A program made the translations under genes and the position numbers. A stretch of 64,000 nucleotides of DNA from a bacterium (GTDB lineage Bacteria; Acidobacteriota; Polarisedimenticolia; Polarisedimenticolales; Polarisedimenticolaceae): positions 62,001-126,000 of the forward strand of contig JAAELQ010000239.1 of assembly GCA_024226515.1 (NCBI GenBank), read 5' to 3'. Shown one piece after another: positions 1-8,126 of this stretch (its first letter is position 1; the number at the start of each line of letters is the position of its first letter). The notes under the pieces were generated by a model that did no database searches, was not told the DNA's origin, and saw only the letters and a program-made list of their open reading frames with translations.

Positions 1-1803
1 GAGCCGGTCGAGATCTCGGACAGGCCGCAACCGCAGAAGGGCGGACCGACCGCGCCGCGGCCGCACGTGATTCACCTCTCGCGGATCTGGTCGACGCACT
101 CGAAGGAGGCGGGGGAGCGCGTCGACGCCTCGCCGACGATCTTCCGTGTCGGCGACGTCTCACTGTTCGTGCCCGGCGAGGAGCTGCAGCAGGACATCCT
201 GGCCGGGGTGCAGGACTTTCTGCCGCAGGAGATCCGGGCTGCGCTCGAGGAAGGAACCGAGACCGAAGCCGAGGCCTCCGTGCTGATGCAGGTGGCCAAG
301 CTCGGCCAGCTCTCGGTAGAGATGTCCGACGAGATCGAGCGCAAGGTCGCGGCGATGGAGAAGGAGATCGAGCGGCGCCATCGACTGCGCGGCTCGTCCA
401 CGTCGACCCCGGCCCCGGCTCCGGCCGCGCTGCGTCCGTCGTCGCCGGAACCGCCCGCCCCGCCCCAGCCGGCTTTCGCCAAGGAGTTCGGTTGCGAGGT
501 GCAGCGTGACGGCGAGCGCGTCGGCAAGGTCCGCGCGACGATCAACGCCCGACGCGTGCTGCACAGCGTTCTGTCGCGCACCCAAACGGAACAGGGCGAA
601 ATCCCCTTCGCGATCGATGCGGCCGGAAATGTGTACACGCCCGACGCGCAACACGAGGGGCTACTCGAGGAGCTGAACGTCGGTGCCCACGACATCGGCG
701 CCGAGCCGACGATCTCCGACAACTGGGCGATCGTGACGCGCGAGGATCCCAACCTGGGCCTGGTGTTCGGCATCGCGCGGCCGATCGGGGACTCGCTGGA
801 GAACATCCGTGGCGCCACGGGACGCAACCTGTTCTACGGTCTGGCGATGATCGGCGTGGCGATGATCGGCATCGTCCCGCTGTCGACGCGCATGACGCGC
901 AACCTCACCGAGCTGTCCGACGGCGTCGATCGGCTGGCGGACGGCGATCTCGAGGCCCGCGTCTCGGTCCGCTCGCGCGACGAGATCGGCCGGCTGGGTC
1001 GCGCGTTCAACAACATGGCGGGCGAGCTGCACGAGAACCAGCGTCGCCTGGTGGCGCAAGAGCGGCTGCACAAGGAACTCGAGATGTGTCGCCAGATCCA
1101 GGACGAGCTGCTCCCGCCGCGGCAGGGCAGGCTCGGCCTCGGCGAAGTGCGCGCAATCTCGATTCCGGCGCGCGAGTTGGGCGGGGACTTCTTCAACTAC
1201 TTCACGCTCGATGACGGTAGCCTGGCGATCCTGATGGGAGACGTGTCCGGCAAGGGTGTTCCCGCGGCGCTGCTGATGGCCAACGTGCAGGCCACGCTGC
1301 GCGCTCGCCTGCCGTTCCAGCGCGGACTGGCGGACCTCGTCGCCGGACTCGACCGTGAGATCGAGACCAATACGCCGATCGAGACCTACGTGACGCTGTT
1401 CGTCTGCGTGCTCGATCCCGATGGACGCAGCCTGCGCTACGTCAACGCCGGGCACAACACGCAGTACGTCTGCGGCGAGTCGGGCAGGATCGAACGACTG
1501 ACGACGGGCGGCCGTCCCGTGGGCCTGCTCTCGGGCGGCCCCTACGACGAGCGCAGTGTTTCGCTCGAGCCTGGCGACCTGCTGTGCCTGTTCACCGACG
1601 GGTTGACCGAGGCCGCGGACGCCGGCGGGGCCGAGTTCGGCGAGGCGCGGCTGGAGAAGCTACTGCAGGAGCACACGACGCGGCATCCGGGTGACGTCGT
1701 GGCGCGCATCGAGAAGGAAGTGCGTCGCCACCGCGGGGACACCGAGGCGGCGGACGACGCGACGATGCTGGTGTTGCGCCTGGACGGGGGCGCGGCGACC
1801 TAG
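1..1803 (+). CDS. HAMP-SpoIIE (RsbU-type) PP2C phosphatase, 5' truncated
   Basis: The reading frame is open from the first base, so the N-terminus lies outside the window; a GTG at 67 is only an internal possibility. From position 67 the protein has an Ala/Pro linker, an extracytoplasmic sensor-like part, a single membrane segment (about residues 257-275), a HAMP domain and a C-terminal PPM/SpoIIE phosphatase domain (about 350-575) with the metal-binding GGDFF and GDVSGKG motifs and a late DD pair. Family members dephosphorylate anti-anti-sigma factors in partner-switching pathways. No STAS or anti-sigma gene lies to the right, so any partner must be upstream or elsewhere. The general call is firm; target and signal are unknown. 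Confidence 0.9.
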   Translation, partial: EPVEISDRPQPQKGGPTAPRPHVIHLSRIWSTHSKEAGERVDASPTIFRVGDVSLFVPGEELQQDILAGVQDFLPQEIRAALEEGTETEAEASVLMQVAKLGQLSVEMSDEIERKVAAMEKEIERRHRLRGSSTSTPAPAPAALRPSSPEPPAPPQPAFAKEFGCEVQRDGERVGKVRATINARRVLHSVLSRTQTEQGEIPFAIDAAGNVYTPDAQHEGLLEELNVGAHDIGAEPTISDNWAIVTREDPNLGLVFGIARPIGDSLENIRGATGRNLFYGLAMIGVAMIGIVPLSTRMTRNLTELSDGVDRLADGDLEARVSVRSRDEIGRLGRAFNNMAGELHENQRRLVAQERLHKELEMCRQIQDELLPPRQGRLGLGEVRAISIPARELGGDFFNYFTLDDGSLAILMGDVSGKGVPAALLMANVQATLRARLPFQRGLADLVAGLDREIETNTPIETYVTLFVCVLDPDGRSLRYVNAGHNTQYVCGESGRIERLTTGGRPVGLLSGGPYDERSVSLEPGDLLCLFTDGLTEAADAGGAEFGEARLEKLLQEHTTRHPGDVVARIEKEVRRHRGDTEAADDATMLVLRLDGGAAT

Positions 1804-1806
1804 CGT

Positions 1807-2652
1807 CTACTGGATGCCGATCAGCACCAGCTCGACGCGCCCGGGGATCTTCCGCGGGTTGCCGCTCAGCTCGTGGATCGCTTTCGTTCGCGCGTCGACC
1901 CACAGCTCGACCTCGCCTTCCATCTTGAGGAAGCCCTCGTCGGCGTTCTCGGGGTCGGCGGGGATGATGCGCAGGCGTTGTTCGCGGAACTCGCGCCGTC
2001 TCTTCTTCTTTTTCTTCTTCTCGTCCGGCTGCGCGAGGTCCGCGACCGGGCGCTCGATCGTCCGCGTCTCGGCGACGACGATGCGGTACGGAGTGGGGCC
2101 GCGCGAGGTGGCGACGTGCAGCGTGATCGCGTCGCCGACGTGGTCCAGTGGCTGCCGCGCCAGGTGCAGCAACATCCCGTAGAAGTCGTGCACGGGGATC
2201 GCATCTCCCTCGTCGTTCCGCGGGTACTCGAACTCGCGCGTGGTCGTGACGTTCCACTCGTCCAGCGGGGCGTGCGGGTCCCCGGCGGGCTTCAGTTTGG
2301 TCACGATGTACCGCTCGTCCTCGAAAACGTAGCGCCGTCCGCGCTTGGGCGACCAGCTCTCGAACGAGCGCGGGAGCCCGGTGCGGCTGTCGAGCTCGCT
2401 GGTCGTCGTCTTCTCGGCGACCTTCGCGCCCATGAATCGTGCCACGACGTCGGTCTCGAGCAACGTCGTCCCCCGGCGCTGGGCGACGCGCATATCGAGC
2501 TTGCCCGAGCCCAGCGGCACCGACCGGATGTCCAGGCGCAGGTGACGCCACCCCCGGCGCGCCGCGCTGTCGGCGTCCGTGCAGGATCCTCCCCCCGCGG
2601 CGATAAGCAGCATCGCGGCGAGCAGGCCGATGTCGCGCATTGTGTTCGTCAT
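1807..2652 (-). CDS. Predicted lipoprotein, DUF3108-like
   Basis: 281 residues starting at an ATG preceded by a GGAG box. The N-terminus is a lipoprotein signal (hydrophobic run then GGGSC near residue 20), so it should sit on a membrane facing the periplasm. The body has alternating beta-rich segments with the phrase TGLPRSFESW, which resembles the layout of DUF3108 periplasmic proteins. Near the C-terminal third is an odd basic run of six lysines and three arginines. It stands alone, divergent from the aminotransferase and tail-to-tail with the phosphatase three bases away. Family assignment is tentative and no function is proposed. Confidence 0.6.
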   Translation of the reverse strand: MTNTMRDIGLLAAMLLIAAGGGSCTDADSAARRGWRHLRLDIRSVPLGSGKLDMRVAQRRGTTLLETDVVARFMGAKVAEKTTTSELDSRTGLPRSFESWSPKRGRRYVFEDERYIVTKLKPAGDPHAPLDEWNVTTTREFEYPRNDEGDAIPVHDFYGMLLHLARQPLDHVGDAITLHVATSRGPTPYRIVVAETRTIERPVADLAQPDEKKKKKKRRREFREQRLRIIPADPENADEGFLKMEGEVELWVDARTKAIHELSGNPRKIPGRVELVLIGIQ

Positions 2653-2726
2653 GGCAAGAACTCCAGTCGAACTAATATGCTGTCGGAGTTCGGCCCGGCT
2701 TGCAAGCACGAAGACGGAGGCGTCCG

Positions 2727-3872
2727 ATGATCGACGAGACCCTGACCATGATCCCCGGACCGACCCCGGTCCATCCGCGGATTCTCGACGCGCTCGCGCG
2801 GCCGACGACCTCGCACGTCGCCCCGCGCTTCGTCGAGGCCTTCCGGCAGACGCTGGAGCGGTTCGCCGAGACCGTGCGCGCGAGCGACTCACAGCCGTTC
2901 GTCGTCTCCGGAAGCGGCACGCTCGCAATGGAGATGGCGCTGGTCAACTTGCTGGGTGCCGAGGATCGATTGCTGGTCCTCTCGCAGGGGTTCTTCGGCG
3001 ATCGCTGGGGCGAGCTCGCGTCGGCGTTCGGGATCCCGTGCGACGTCGCGCGGGCGGAGTGGGGGCAGGTCGTGGCGCCCGACGCGCTGGCGCGCCGACT
3101 GGACGAGACGCGCTACAGCGCGGTGGCGATGACGCACGTCGACACGTCGACCGGCGCCGCGGCCCCCGTCGCTGCGTATGCCGGCGTGCTGCGCGAGCGC
3201 GGCGTCGCCGGACTGCTCGACGGTGTCTGTGCCACCGCGGGGATGGACGAGCGCTTCGACGAGTGGGGTCTGGACGTCCTGCTGACCGGGGCGCAGAAGG
3301 CGCTGGGCGCGCCCCCGGGCGTCGCGTTGCTGGTCGTGTCGCAGCGTGCGCTCGAGCGACGCCGCGCGCGGGCGTCCGTTCCGGCTTTCTCCGCCGACCT
3401 GTTGCGCTGGCTGCCGATCATGCACGATCCGAGCAAGTACTTCTCGACGCCGCCGGTCAATGAGATCGTCGCCCTGAACGAGGCTCTGGGGCTGGTTCTG
3501 GAGGAGGGACTGGATCGGCGCTTCGAGCGTCACGCGCGGATCGGACGAGCGATGCGCGCCGGCATGCGCGTGCTGGGCCTGCAGCCGTTTACCGAGGACA
3601 CCTGCCTCGCGGACACGCTGTCGGTCGCGTGTTATCCGGACGGTGTCGACGACGCGGTGTTCCGCACGACCCTCACCCGCCGCGGCGTCGTCGTGGCCCC
3701 GGCCCTCGGCGCGATCCAGGGACGCGCGTTCCGTGTCGGCCACATGGGCAACATCGGTGCGGCCGAGGTGTTCCGCACGCTCGATGCGTTCGAGAGCACG
3801 CTCGGCGAGCTGGGACGAGTCGTCGAGCCCGGCGCCGCGGTGAGTGCCGCCGCGCCGCATCTCTCCGCCTAG
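2727..3872 (+). CDS. Class V PLP aminotransferase (serine/alanine-glyoxylate type)
   Basis: 381 residues from an ATG with GACGGAGG six bases upstream. It opens with the family phrase MIPGPTPVHPRIL, has the SGSGTLAME cofactor phosphate-binding region and the Schiff-base lysine in LTGAQKALGAPPG. Members of this group (alanine-glyoxylate, serine-glyoxylate or serine-pyruvate aminotransferases) move the amino group of serine or alanine to glyoxylate or pyruvate in the cytoplasm; sequence reading cannot pick the true pair. Phosphonopyruvate-type relatives cannot be excluded. Its TAG stop lies inside a CTAG that also supplies the stop of the opposite-strand MATE gene. Confidence 0.88.
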   Translation: MIDETLTMIPGPTPVHPRILDALARPTTSHVAPRFVEAFRQTLERFAETVRASDSQPFVVSGSGTLAMEMALVNLLGAEDRLLVLSQGFFGDRWGELASAFGIPCDVARAEWGQVVAPDALARRLDETRYSAVAMTHVDTSTGAAAPVAAYAGVLRERGVAGLLDGVCATAGMDERFDEWGLDVLLTGAQKALGAPPGVALLVVSQRALERRRARASVPAFSADLLRWLPIMHDPSKYFSTPPVNEIVALNEALGLVLEEGLDRRFERHARIGRAMRAGMRVLGLQPFTEDTCLADTLSVACYPDGVDDAVFRTTLTRRGVVVAPALGAIQGRAFRVGHMGNIGAAEVFRTLDAFESTLGELGRVVEPGAAVSAAAPHLSA

Positions 3873-5242
3873 GAGGCCGTTTCGACCGGAGGGCAGCGCT
3901 CCCAGGCCAGCACCTGGCGCCGCCAGGTCCACGTCAGCAATGCCGCGACGAGGATGAGAGCGATCGTCAGTCCGGTCCAGACGCCGAACGCGCCCCACTC
4001 GTAACGGAAGCACAGCGCCCAGCCGAGCGGGACGCCGACGATCCAGTAGCAGACGAGGTTCCAGATCATCGGGATCCGTGTCTGGCCCGCCCCGCGCAAC
4101 GCCCCGGTGGCGACCATCTGCACGCCGTCGAACATCTGGAACGCCGCGCCCAGATACAGCAACGGCACGCCGAGCGCGATCACGGCCCCGTCGGCGGTGA
4201 ACAACCGTATGAGCCCCCGCGGCACGACGACGAAGGTCGCCGCCGCGACGGCCATGAACGCCGCACCGAGAGCGATGCCGGTCCAGCCGGCGCGCATCGC
4301 GCCGGGACGGTCCTCGCGCCCCAAGGCCTGCCCCACACGGACGGCCGCAGCGGACGACACTCCCAGCGGCACCATCGCCGTGACGCTGACCAGCACGATG
4401 GTGACCTGGTGCGCGGCGAGGGACACCGCGTCGATCAGCGCGATCAGGACCGACGAGCCGGCGAAGATCCCGACCTCCAGCTCGACCTGGACCGCGGCAG
4501 GCAGACCGATGCGGAACAGCCGGCGGATGCGAGCGAAGTCGAGCCGTCGAGGGACGGTCAGCAGCCCGCTGCGCTCTTCGCGATCGTGCAACAGGATGGC
4601 CCACAGGAGAAACAGCGTCAGGTACGTCGCCGACGCGACGGTGGCCCATCCTGCGCCCTCGGCACCCAGCGCGGGGAAGCCGAGCTTGCCGAAGATCAGC
4701 ACCCAGTTGAACGCGGCGTTGACCAGGTTCGCGCTGATCAGGCCGAACATCACCGGTCGGACCAGGTTGATCGCCTGCAGGTAACGGCGAAAGCAGAAGA
4801 ACACCAGGAACGGCAAGACGCTCCAGCTGACCGCCTGCATGTAGGCGATCGCCGGGCCGCGCACCTCGGCCGCGATCCCGAATGGTTCGAGCACGAGCGT
4901 GGTCGCCCAGACCAGTGCCGTCAGCGGGACGCTCAGGCCGATCGCCGTGTAGGTGCCCTGGATCAGCGTCTCGTGCGTCTCGCGAATGCGGCCCGCGCCG
5001 AACGCGTTCGACACCAGCGTGTCGAGGCCCAGCAGCAAGCCGTAGCCGAAGATGGTCGGGAACATGTACAGCGCCCGGCCGACGGAGACCGCCCCGATCG
5101 CGTTAGCGCCGATCCGACCGACCATCATCGTGTCGACGACACCCATCAGGATCCAGCCGATCTCCGCCGCGACGACCGGTCCGGCCAGCCGCCACATCGG
5201 GCCCAGTTCCCGGCGAATCCCGTCGTAGCCGATTCTCGACAC
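3869..5242 (-). CDS. MATE family efflux transporter
   Basis: 457 residues from a GTG (an ATG at 5197 is an alternative, but would remove the usual N-terminal amphipathic part). About twelve hydrophobic segments, with the MATE signatures GWILMGVVDTMMVGRIG near the start, GLDTLVSNAFGAG, and in the second half VRVGQALG and GALRGAGQTRIPM. MATE exporters use a Na+ or H+ gradient to expel cationic drugs or metabolites from the cytoplasm. The usual family length is about 450 residues, so the gene looks complete. No regulator is adjacent, and the substrate is unknown. Confidence 0.9.
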   Translation of the reverse strand: MSRIGYDGIRRELGPMWRLAGPVVAAEIGWILMGVVDTMMVGRIGANAIGAVSVGRALYMFPTIFGYGLLLGLDTLVSNAFGAGRIRETHETLIQGTYTAIGLSVPLTALVWATTLVLEPFGIAAEVRGPAIAYMQAVSWSVLPFLVFFCFRRYLQAINLVRPVMFGLISANLVNAAFNWVLIFGKLGFPALGAEGAGWATVASATYLTLFLLWAILLHDREERSGLLTVPRRLDFARIRRLFRIGLPAAVQVELEVGIFAGSSVLIALIDAVSLAAHQVTIVLVSVTAMVPLGVSSAAAVRVGQALGREDRPGAMRAGWTGIALGAAFMAVAAATFVVVPRGLIRLFTADGAVIALGVPLLYLGAAFQMFDGVQMVATGALRGAGQTRIPMIWNLVCYWIVGVPLGWALCFRYEWGAFGVWTGLTIALILVAALLTWTWRRQVLAWERCPPVETAS

Positions 5243-5326
5243 CGCACCGCCCGTCCGCAGGAAGATCGGGGCAGGATAGCAGCGGCCGGGAATGGGGCAG
5301 TACCATGGTGCGGGAGAGGAGGCGAT

Positions 5327-5776
5327 GTGAGACTCGCATTGTGCCTCGCCGTGCTCGCCTCCGTCGTCTCGCACGCCGGCGACGAGCGCATGCTGAATAT
5401 CGACGTCGACCGTTCGAACGTCCGCTTCACGCTGGACGCGACGCTGCACGTGGTCGAGGGGACGTTCGCGCTCGAGCGCGGTTATCTCGTGTTCGACGCG
5501 TCGGATGGGACGTTGCGCGGATCGCTCGTGGTCGACGGCAACACGGGAGAGACCGGGAACGCGAAGCGCGACAAGAAGATGCACGGCAAAGTGCTGGAGA
5601 CCTCCTTCTACCCGAACATCGTGTTCCGCCCGCGCGGGTTCCGCGGCGCGCTCGCCCCGTCGGGGGCCAGCCGCGTTCAGGTCGAGGGAACGTTGAAGCT
5701 GCACGACGACGAGCATCCACTGGCCGTCGCGGCCGACGTCGAGGTCGAGCTGGTGGGGACGCTCAGCGCACCTTGA
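5327..5776 (+). CDS. YceI-like secreted protein
   Basis: 149 residues from a GTG with AGGAGG five bases upstream. A short signal peptide (to about residue 18) precedes a beta-rich domain with the YceI pattern: an N-terminal D.DRSNVRFTLDATLHVVEG, central GNAKRDKKMHGKVLETSFYPNIVF and a C-terminal repression-of-function strand. YceI-fold proteins are periplasmic lipocalin-like barrels that bind polyisoprenoids or similar amphiphiles. It is slightly shorter than the 180-190 residue norm. The 3' end overlaps the convergent gene by 14 bases. Ligand unknown. Confidence 0.8.
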   Translation: MRLALCLAVLASVVSHAGDERMLNIDVDRSNVRFTLDATLHVVEGTFALERGYLVFDASDGTLRGSLVVDGNTGETGNAKRDKKMHGKVLETSFYPNIVFRPRGFRGALAPSGASRVQVEGTLKLHDDEHPLAVAADVEVELVGTLSAP

Positions 5777-6842
5777 GCTGTTTGGCGTAGCCTGCCAGGT
5801 CGCGATCGAGCGTGGCGCGCGACAGACCCGTCTCGCGGAAGAACACGTCGGGTCCTCCTCCGCCGCCGGCCTCCAGTTCCAGGTAACGCACGAAGTCCTC
5901 GGCGTGCGCTCCGTCGTCGCCATGAAACAGGTAATGCACGAGGAGCCAGCTTGCACCGTAGTTCAGCGGCGCGCGGCTGCCGTAGAACTCGTCGGCGGAG
6001 GTCTGGCCCACGAGCGTCTCGAGCAGCCCGCGATCGCCTTCCTCGTCGTTGGCCAGCGAGTCGCGCACGAGGCGAATCAGGCGCTTGGGCATCTGCGACG
6101 AGCGGGAGGGCTTGACCTTGACGCCGCGGTACAGAATCGCCGACTGCGATCCGACCTCGCCGGTCCGGAAGGTCCCCGTGGCATCGAGCAGGGTGTAGCC
6201 GAAGTAGGACGCGAGCCCTTCGGAGAGCCAGATCGAAGGGCGACCCCCCTCGGTGAAGATGCGTCGTGCGACCAGCTGGTGCGCCGCCTCGTGGACCAGC
6301 GCCCCCGCCATGAACGCCGGATCCCCGGCATCGGTGTGCAGCGTGATCACGTCGAACGCTTCGCGGTAGTGGCCCTGCGGCCGCATCTGCCGGAACTTCC
6401 AGTCGCCGGTCAGTAGCTTGTTGAACTTGTAGAACGAGTAGAACAGGAAGACTCGCGAGCGGTCCTCGTACGGAGCGAGCTGCGTGCGATCGGTCCAGAA
6501 CGTCTCGAAGTAGCCGCGAAAGGCGCCCAGCAGCGCGACCGCCGCCTGCGTGTCGAAGCGCGGATCGTCGCTCTGCACGCGGTACAGGTCGCTCGAATCC
6601 GCGCGGTAGTTGCGATCGCGGATCGCCTCGTCGGCCAGTGCCAGGAACTCCTCGATCTCCGCGGTCGTCGGATCGACGGCCTCGTCCTTCTTCCCGTCGT
6701 CGTCGCGATAGCGTTCGTAGTATCGCGCGTCCTGCCTCTCGTGGTCGCGCATCGTGTCGTCTTCGTCGTACTGCGCGAAAACGGGGAGGGCTCCCAATGA
6801 GAGCAGGACCGCGCAGGTCGATGCCGAGAGGACGCGTCTCAC
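5763..6842 (-). CDS. Secreted gluzincin-like metallopeptidase (DUF1570-like)
   Basis: 359 residues from a GTG. A signal peptide ends at VFAQ (about residue 24). The catalytic region reads ALVHEAAHQ (H184, E185, H188) followed by WLSEGLASYF with Glu208 as the likely third zinc ligand, the HExxH...E pattern of gluzincins and of the DUF1570 group. It is likely exported to the periplasm. The start codon overlaps the stop of the upstream DUF1499 gene in a GTGA, so the two are probably co-translated. Peptidase activity is inferred from the motif only; many such proteins have no known substrate. Confidence 0.75.
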   Translation of the reverse strand: MRRVLSASTCAVLLSLGALPVFAQYDEDDTMRDHERQDARYYERYRDDDGKKDEAVDPTTAEIEEFLALADEAIRDRNYRADSSDLYRVQSDDPRFDTQAAVALLGAFRGYFETFWTDRTQLAPYEDRSRVFLFYSFYKFNKLLTGDWKFRQMRPQGHYREAFDVITLHTDAGDPAFMAGALVHEAAHQLVARRIFTEGGRPSIWLSEGLASYFGYTLLDATGTFRTGEVGSQSAILYRGVKVKPSRSSQMPKRLIRLVRDSLANDEEGDRGLLETLVGQTSADEFYGSRAPLNYGASWLLVHYLFHGDDGAHAEDFVRYLELEAGGGGGPDVFFRETGLSRATLDRDLAGYAKQLKVR

Positions 6843-7321
6843 GGCCGCGCACCCTCCAGCACGTCCCGCAACTCGCGCATCAGCCGCTCCAGGTTGCGCG
6901 GGTTGCGGCCCAGATCGCCGAAACCGAAGCGCGAGCGCGAATCGCCGCTGACCACCGACCGTCCTCCGCGATGCTCGATGCGCATCGTGATGTCGTCCTT
7001 GAAGCGCAACAGCCGGTTCGTGCGCACGAAGCTGACGAGGATCGTGTCGTCGTCGGTGACCGTGCCGACGTAGTGCCAGTTGCGAATGCGCTCTCCGGCC
7101 CAGCGCAGGCCGATGGCCAGCTCGTACGCCGGCCGCCGCTCGACGAGGCGCAGCAGCTCGGGGCGCGCCTGGTCGACGACGATCTCGGCGTGGTTCGTGG
7201 TGAAGTCGCGGCCCCAGTCGTCGATGTACAGCACGAACACGACCAGAGCGATTGCCGCAACGATCAGCGGCTTGCGGCGCCTCGTGGCGAGTTCCTTCCA
7301 GTTCGTCATCTCGCGGACCAT
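6839..7321 (-). CDS. DUF1499 family membrane-anchored protein
   Basis: 160 residues (an ATG at 7309 would give 156). One N-terminal transmembrane segment (about residues 18-34) anchors a soluble domain whose C-terminal half, LLRFKDDITMRIEH...SRSRFGFGDLGRNPRNLERL, matches the DUF1499 pattern of a strand-rich core ending in a GxSDLGxN-like motif. DUF1499 proteins have no agreed function. It is the first gene of a two-gene unit with the gluzincin-like protein, joined by a four-base GTGA overlap. Confidence 0.7.
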   Translation of the reverse strand: MVREMTNWKELATRRRKPLIVAAIALVVFVLYIDDWGRDFTTNHAEIVVDQARPELLRLVERRPAYELAIGLRWAGERIRNWHYVGTVTDDDTILVSFVRTNRLLRFKDDITMRIEHRGGRSVVSGDSRSRFGFGDLGRNPRNLERLMRELRDVLEGARP

Positions 7322-7471
7322 TCTACTTTCGCTTGCGGTGTCCGGCTATCTCCCTGAAACCGGTGGAAAAGTGACCGTGCAGCGAATCCACCGTAGCCAC
7401 GCGCCGCCGCGGTTGATCGCGCACGGCCCGTCGGTTTAAAAAAGGAGCAGACAAATCGAAAGGAGGGCGTC

Positions 7472-8122
7472 ATGAACGAGACTCAACGGCGGATCCTCTG
7501 CGCCGTGTCGATCCTGGCCGGACTACTCGTGTTGCCGGCGTTTGCGGGCGAGGGGATGCCGCTGATGCGTCCCGGCGAGGACGGGGTCAGCTATCCGAAG
7601 GTGCGGTTCCAGGTCTCCCCGGACTATCCGGCCGCGGCCCTGGAGGTTGAAGCGGAGGGCACCGTGACCGTCGCGGCGCTGGTGTTGTCCGACGGCAGCG
7701 TCGGAGCGGTCGAGGTGATCGACAGTGACCTGCCGCGACTCGGATTCGAGGAATCCGCGGCGCGCGCGGTGATGCGCTGGCGCTACAAGCCGGCCAAGCA
7801 GCGCGGCACGCGCGTCGATTCCTACGCGCTCGTGCAGATGCACTTCCGCAAGCCGATCGGCTACGAGGGCCAGCAGCAGCCGCTGGGTAGCGGAGGGGTC
7901 CACACCGTCGGACTGCCGATCTACGAGAAGCAGCCCGTCGGCGGGACGGTCGCGACGCGCTCCGGTCCGGCGCGGATGCCGCAGTCCTACGTGCGCGAGC
8001 ACCTCGCGGCGCGCATGACCGAGGGTGAGATCTACGACTCGCGCCTGACCTCGTTGCAGCAGACGAGACTCGTCGCACTGCCGCGCGTCGTCAACGCTCC
8101 GGTCGCCCAGGGCCGCAAGTAA
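7472..8122 (+). CDS. TonB C-terminal domain protein with extra C-terminal tail
   Basis: 216 residues with AGGAGG upstream of the ATG. A signal peptide or signal anchor (about residues 8-26) leads directly into a TonB_C-like domain (about 40-130: YPKVRFQVSPDYPAAALEVEAEGTVTVAALVLSDGSV...AVMRWRYKPAKQRGTRV). The long Pro/Lys spacer of classical TonB is absent, and about 85 residues follow the domain, whereas TonB normally ends there. TonB domains contact outer-membrane receptors and pass on proton-motive-force energy; without ExbB/ExbD next door and without a spacer this may be a stand-alone periplasmic TonB-fold protein. Confidence 0.75.
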   Translation: MNETQRRILCAVSILAGLLVLPAFAGEGMPLMRPGEDGVSYPKVRFQVSPDYPAAALEVEAEGTVTVAALVLSDGSVGAVEVIDSDLPRLGFEESAARAVMRWRYKPAKQRGTRVDSYALVQMHFRKPIGYEGQQQPLGSGGVHTVGLPIYEKQPVGGTVATRSGPARMPQSYVREHLAARMTEGEIYDSRLTSLQQTRLVALPRVVNAPVAQGRK

Positions 8123-8126
8123 CGAC

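Noticed and set aside
7322..7471. Possible riboswitch upstream of the TonB-domain gene
   Set aside because: No c-di-GMP, cobalamin or SAM aptamer core could be recognised in the 150 bases; only a purine-rich ribosome binding site is clear.
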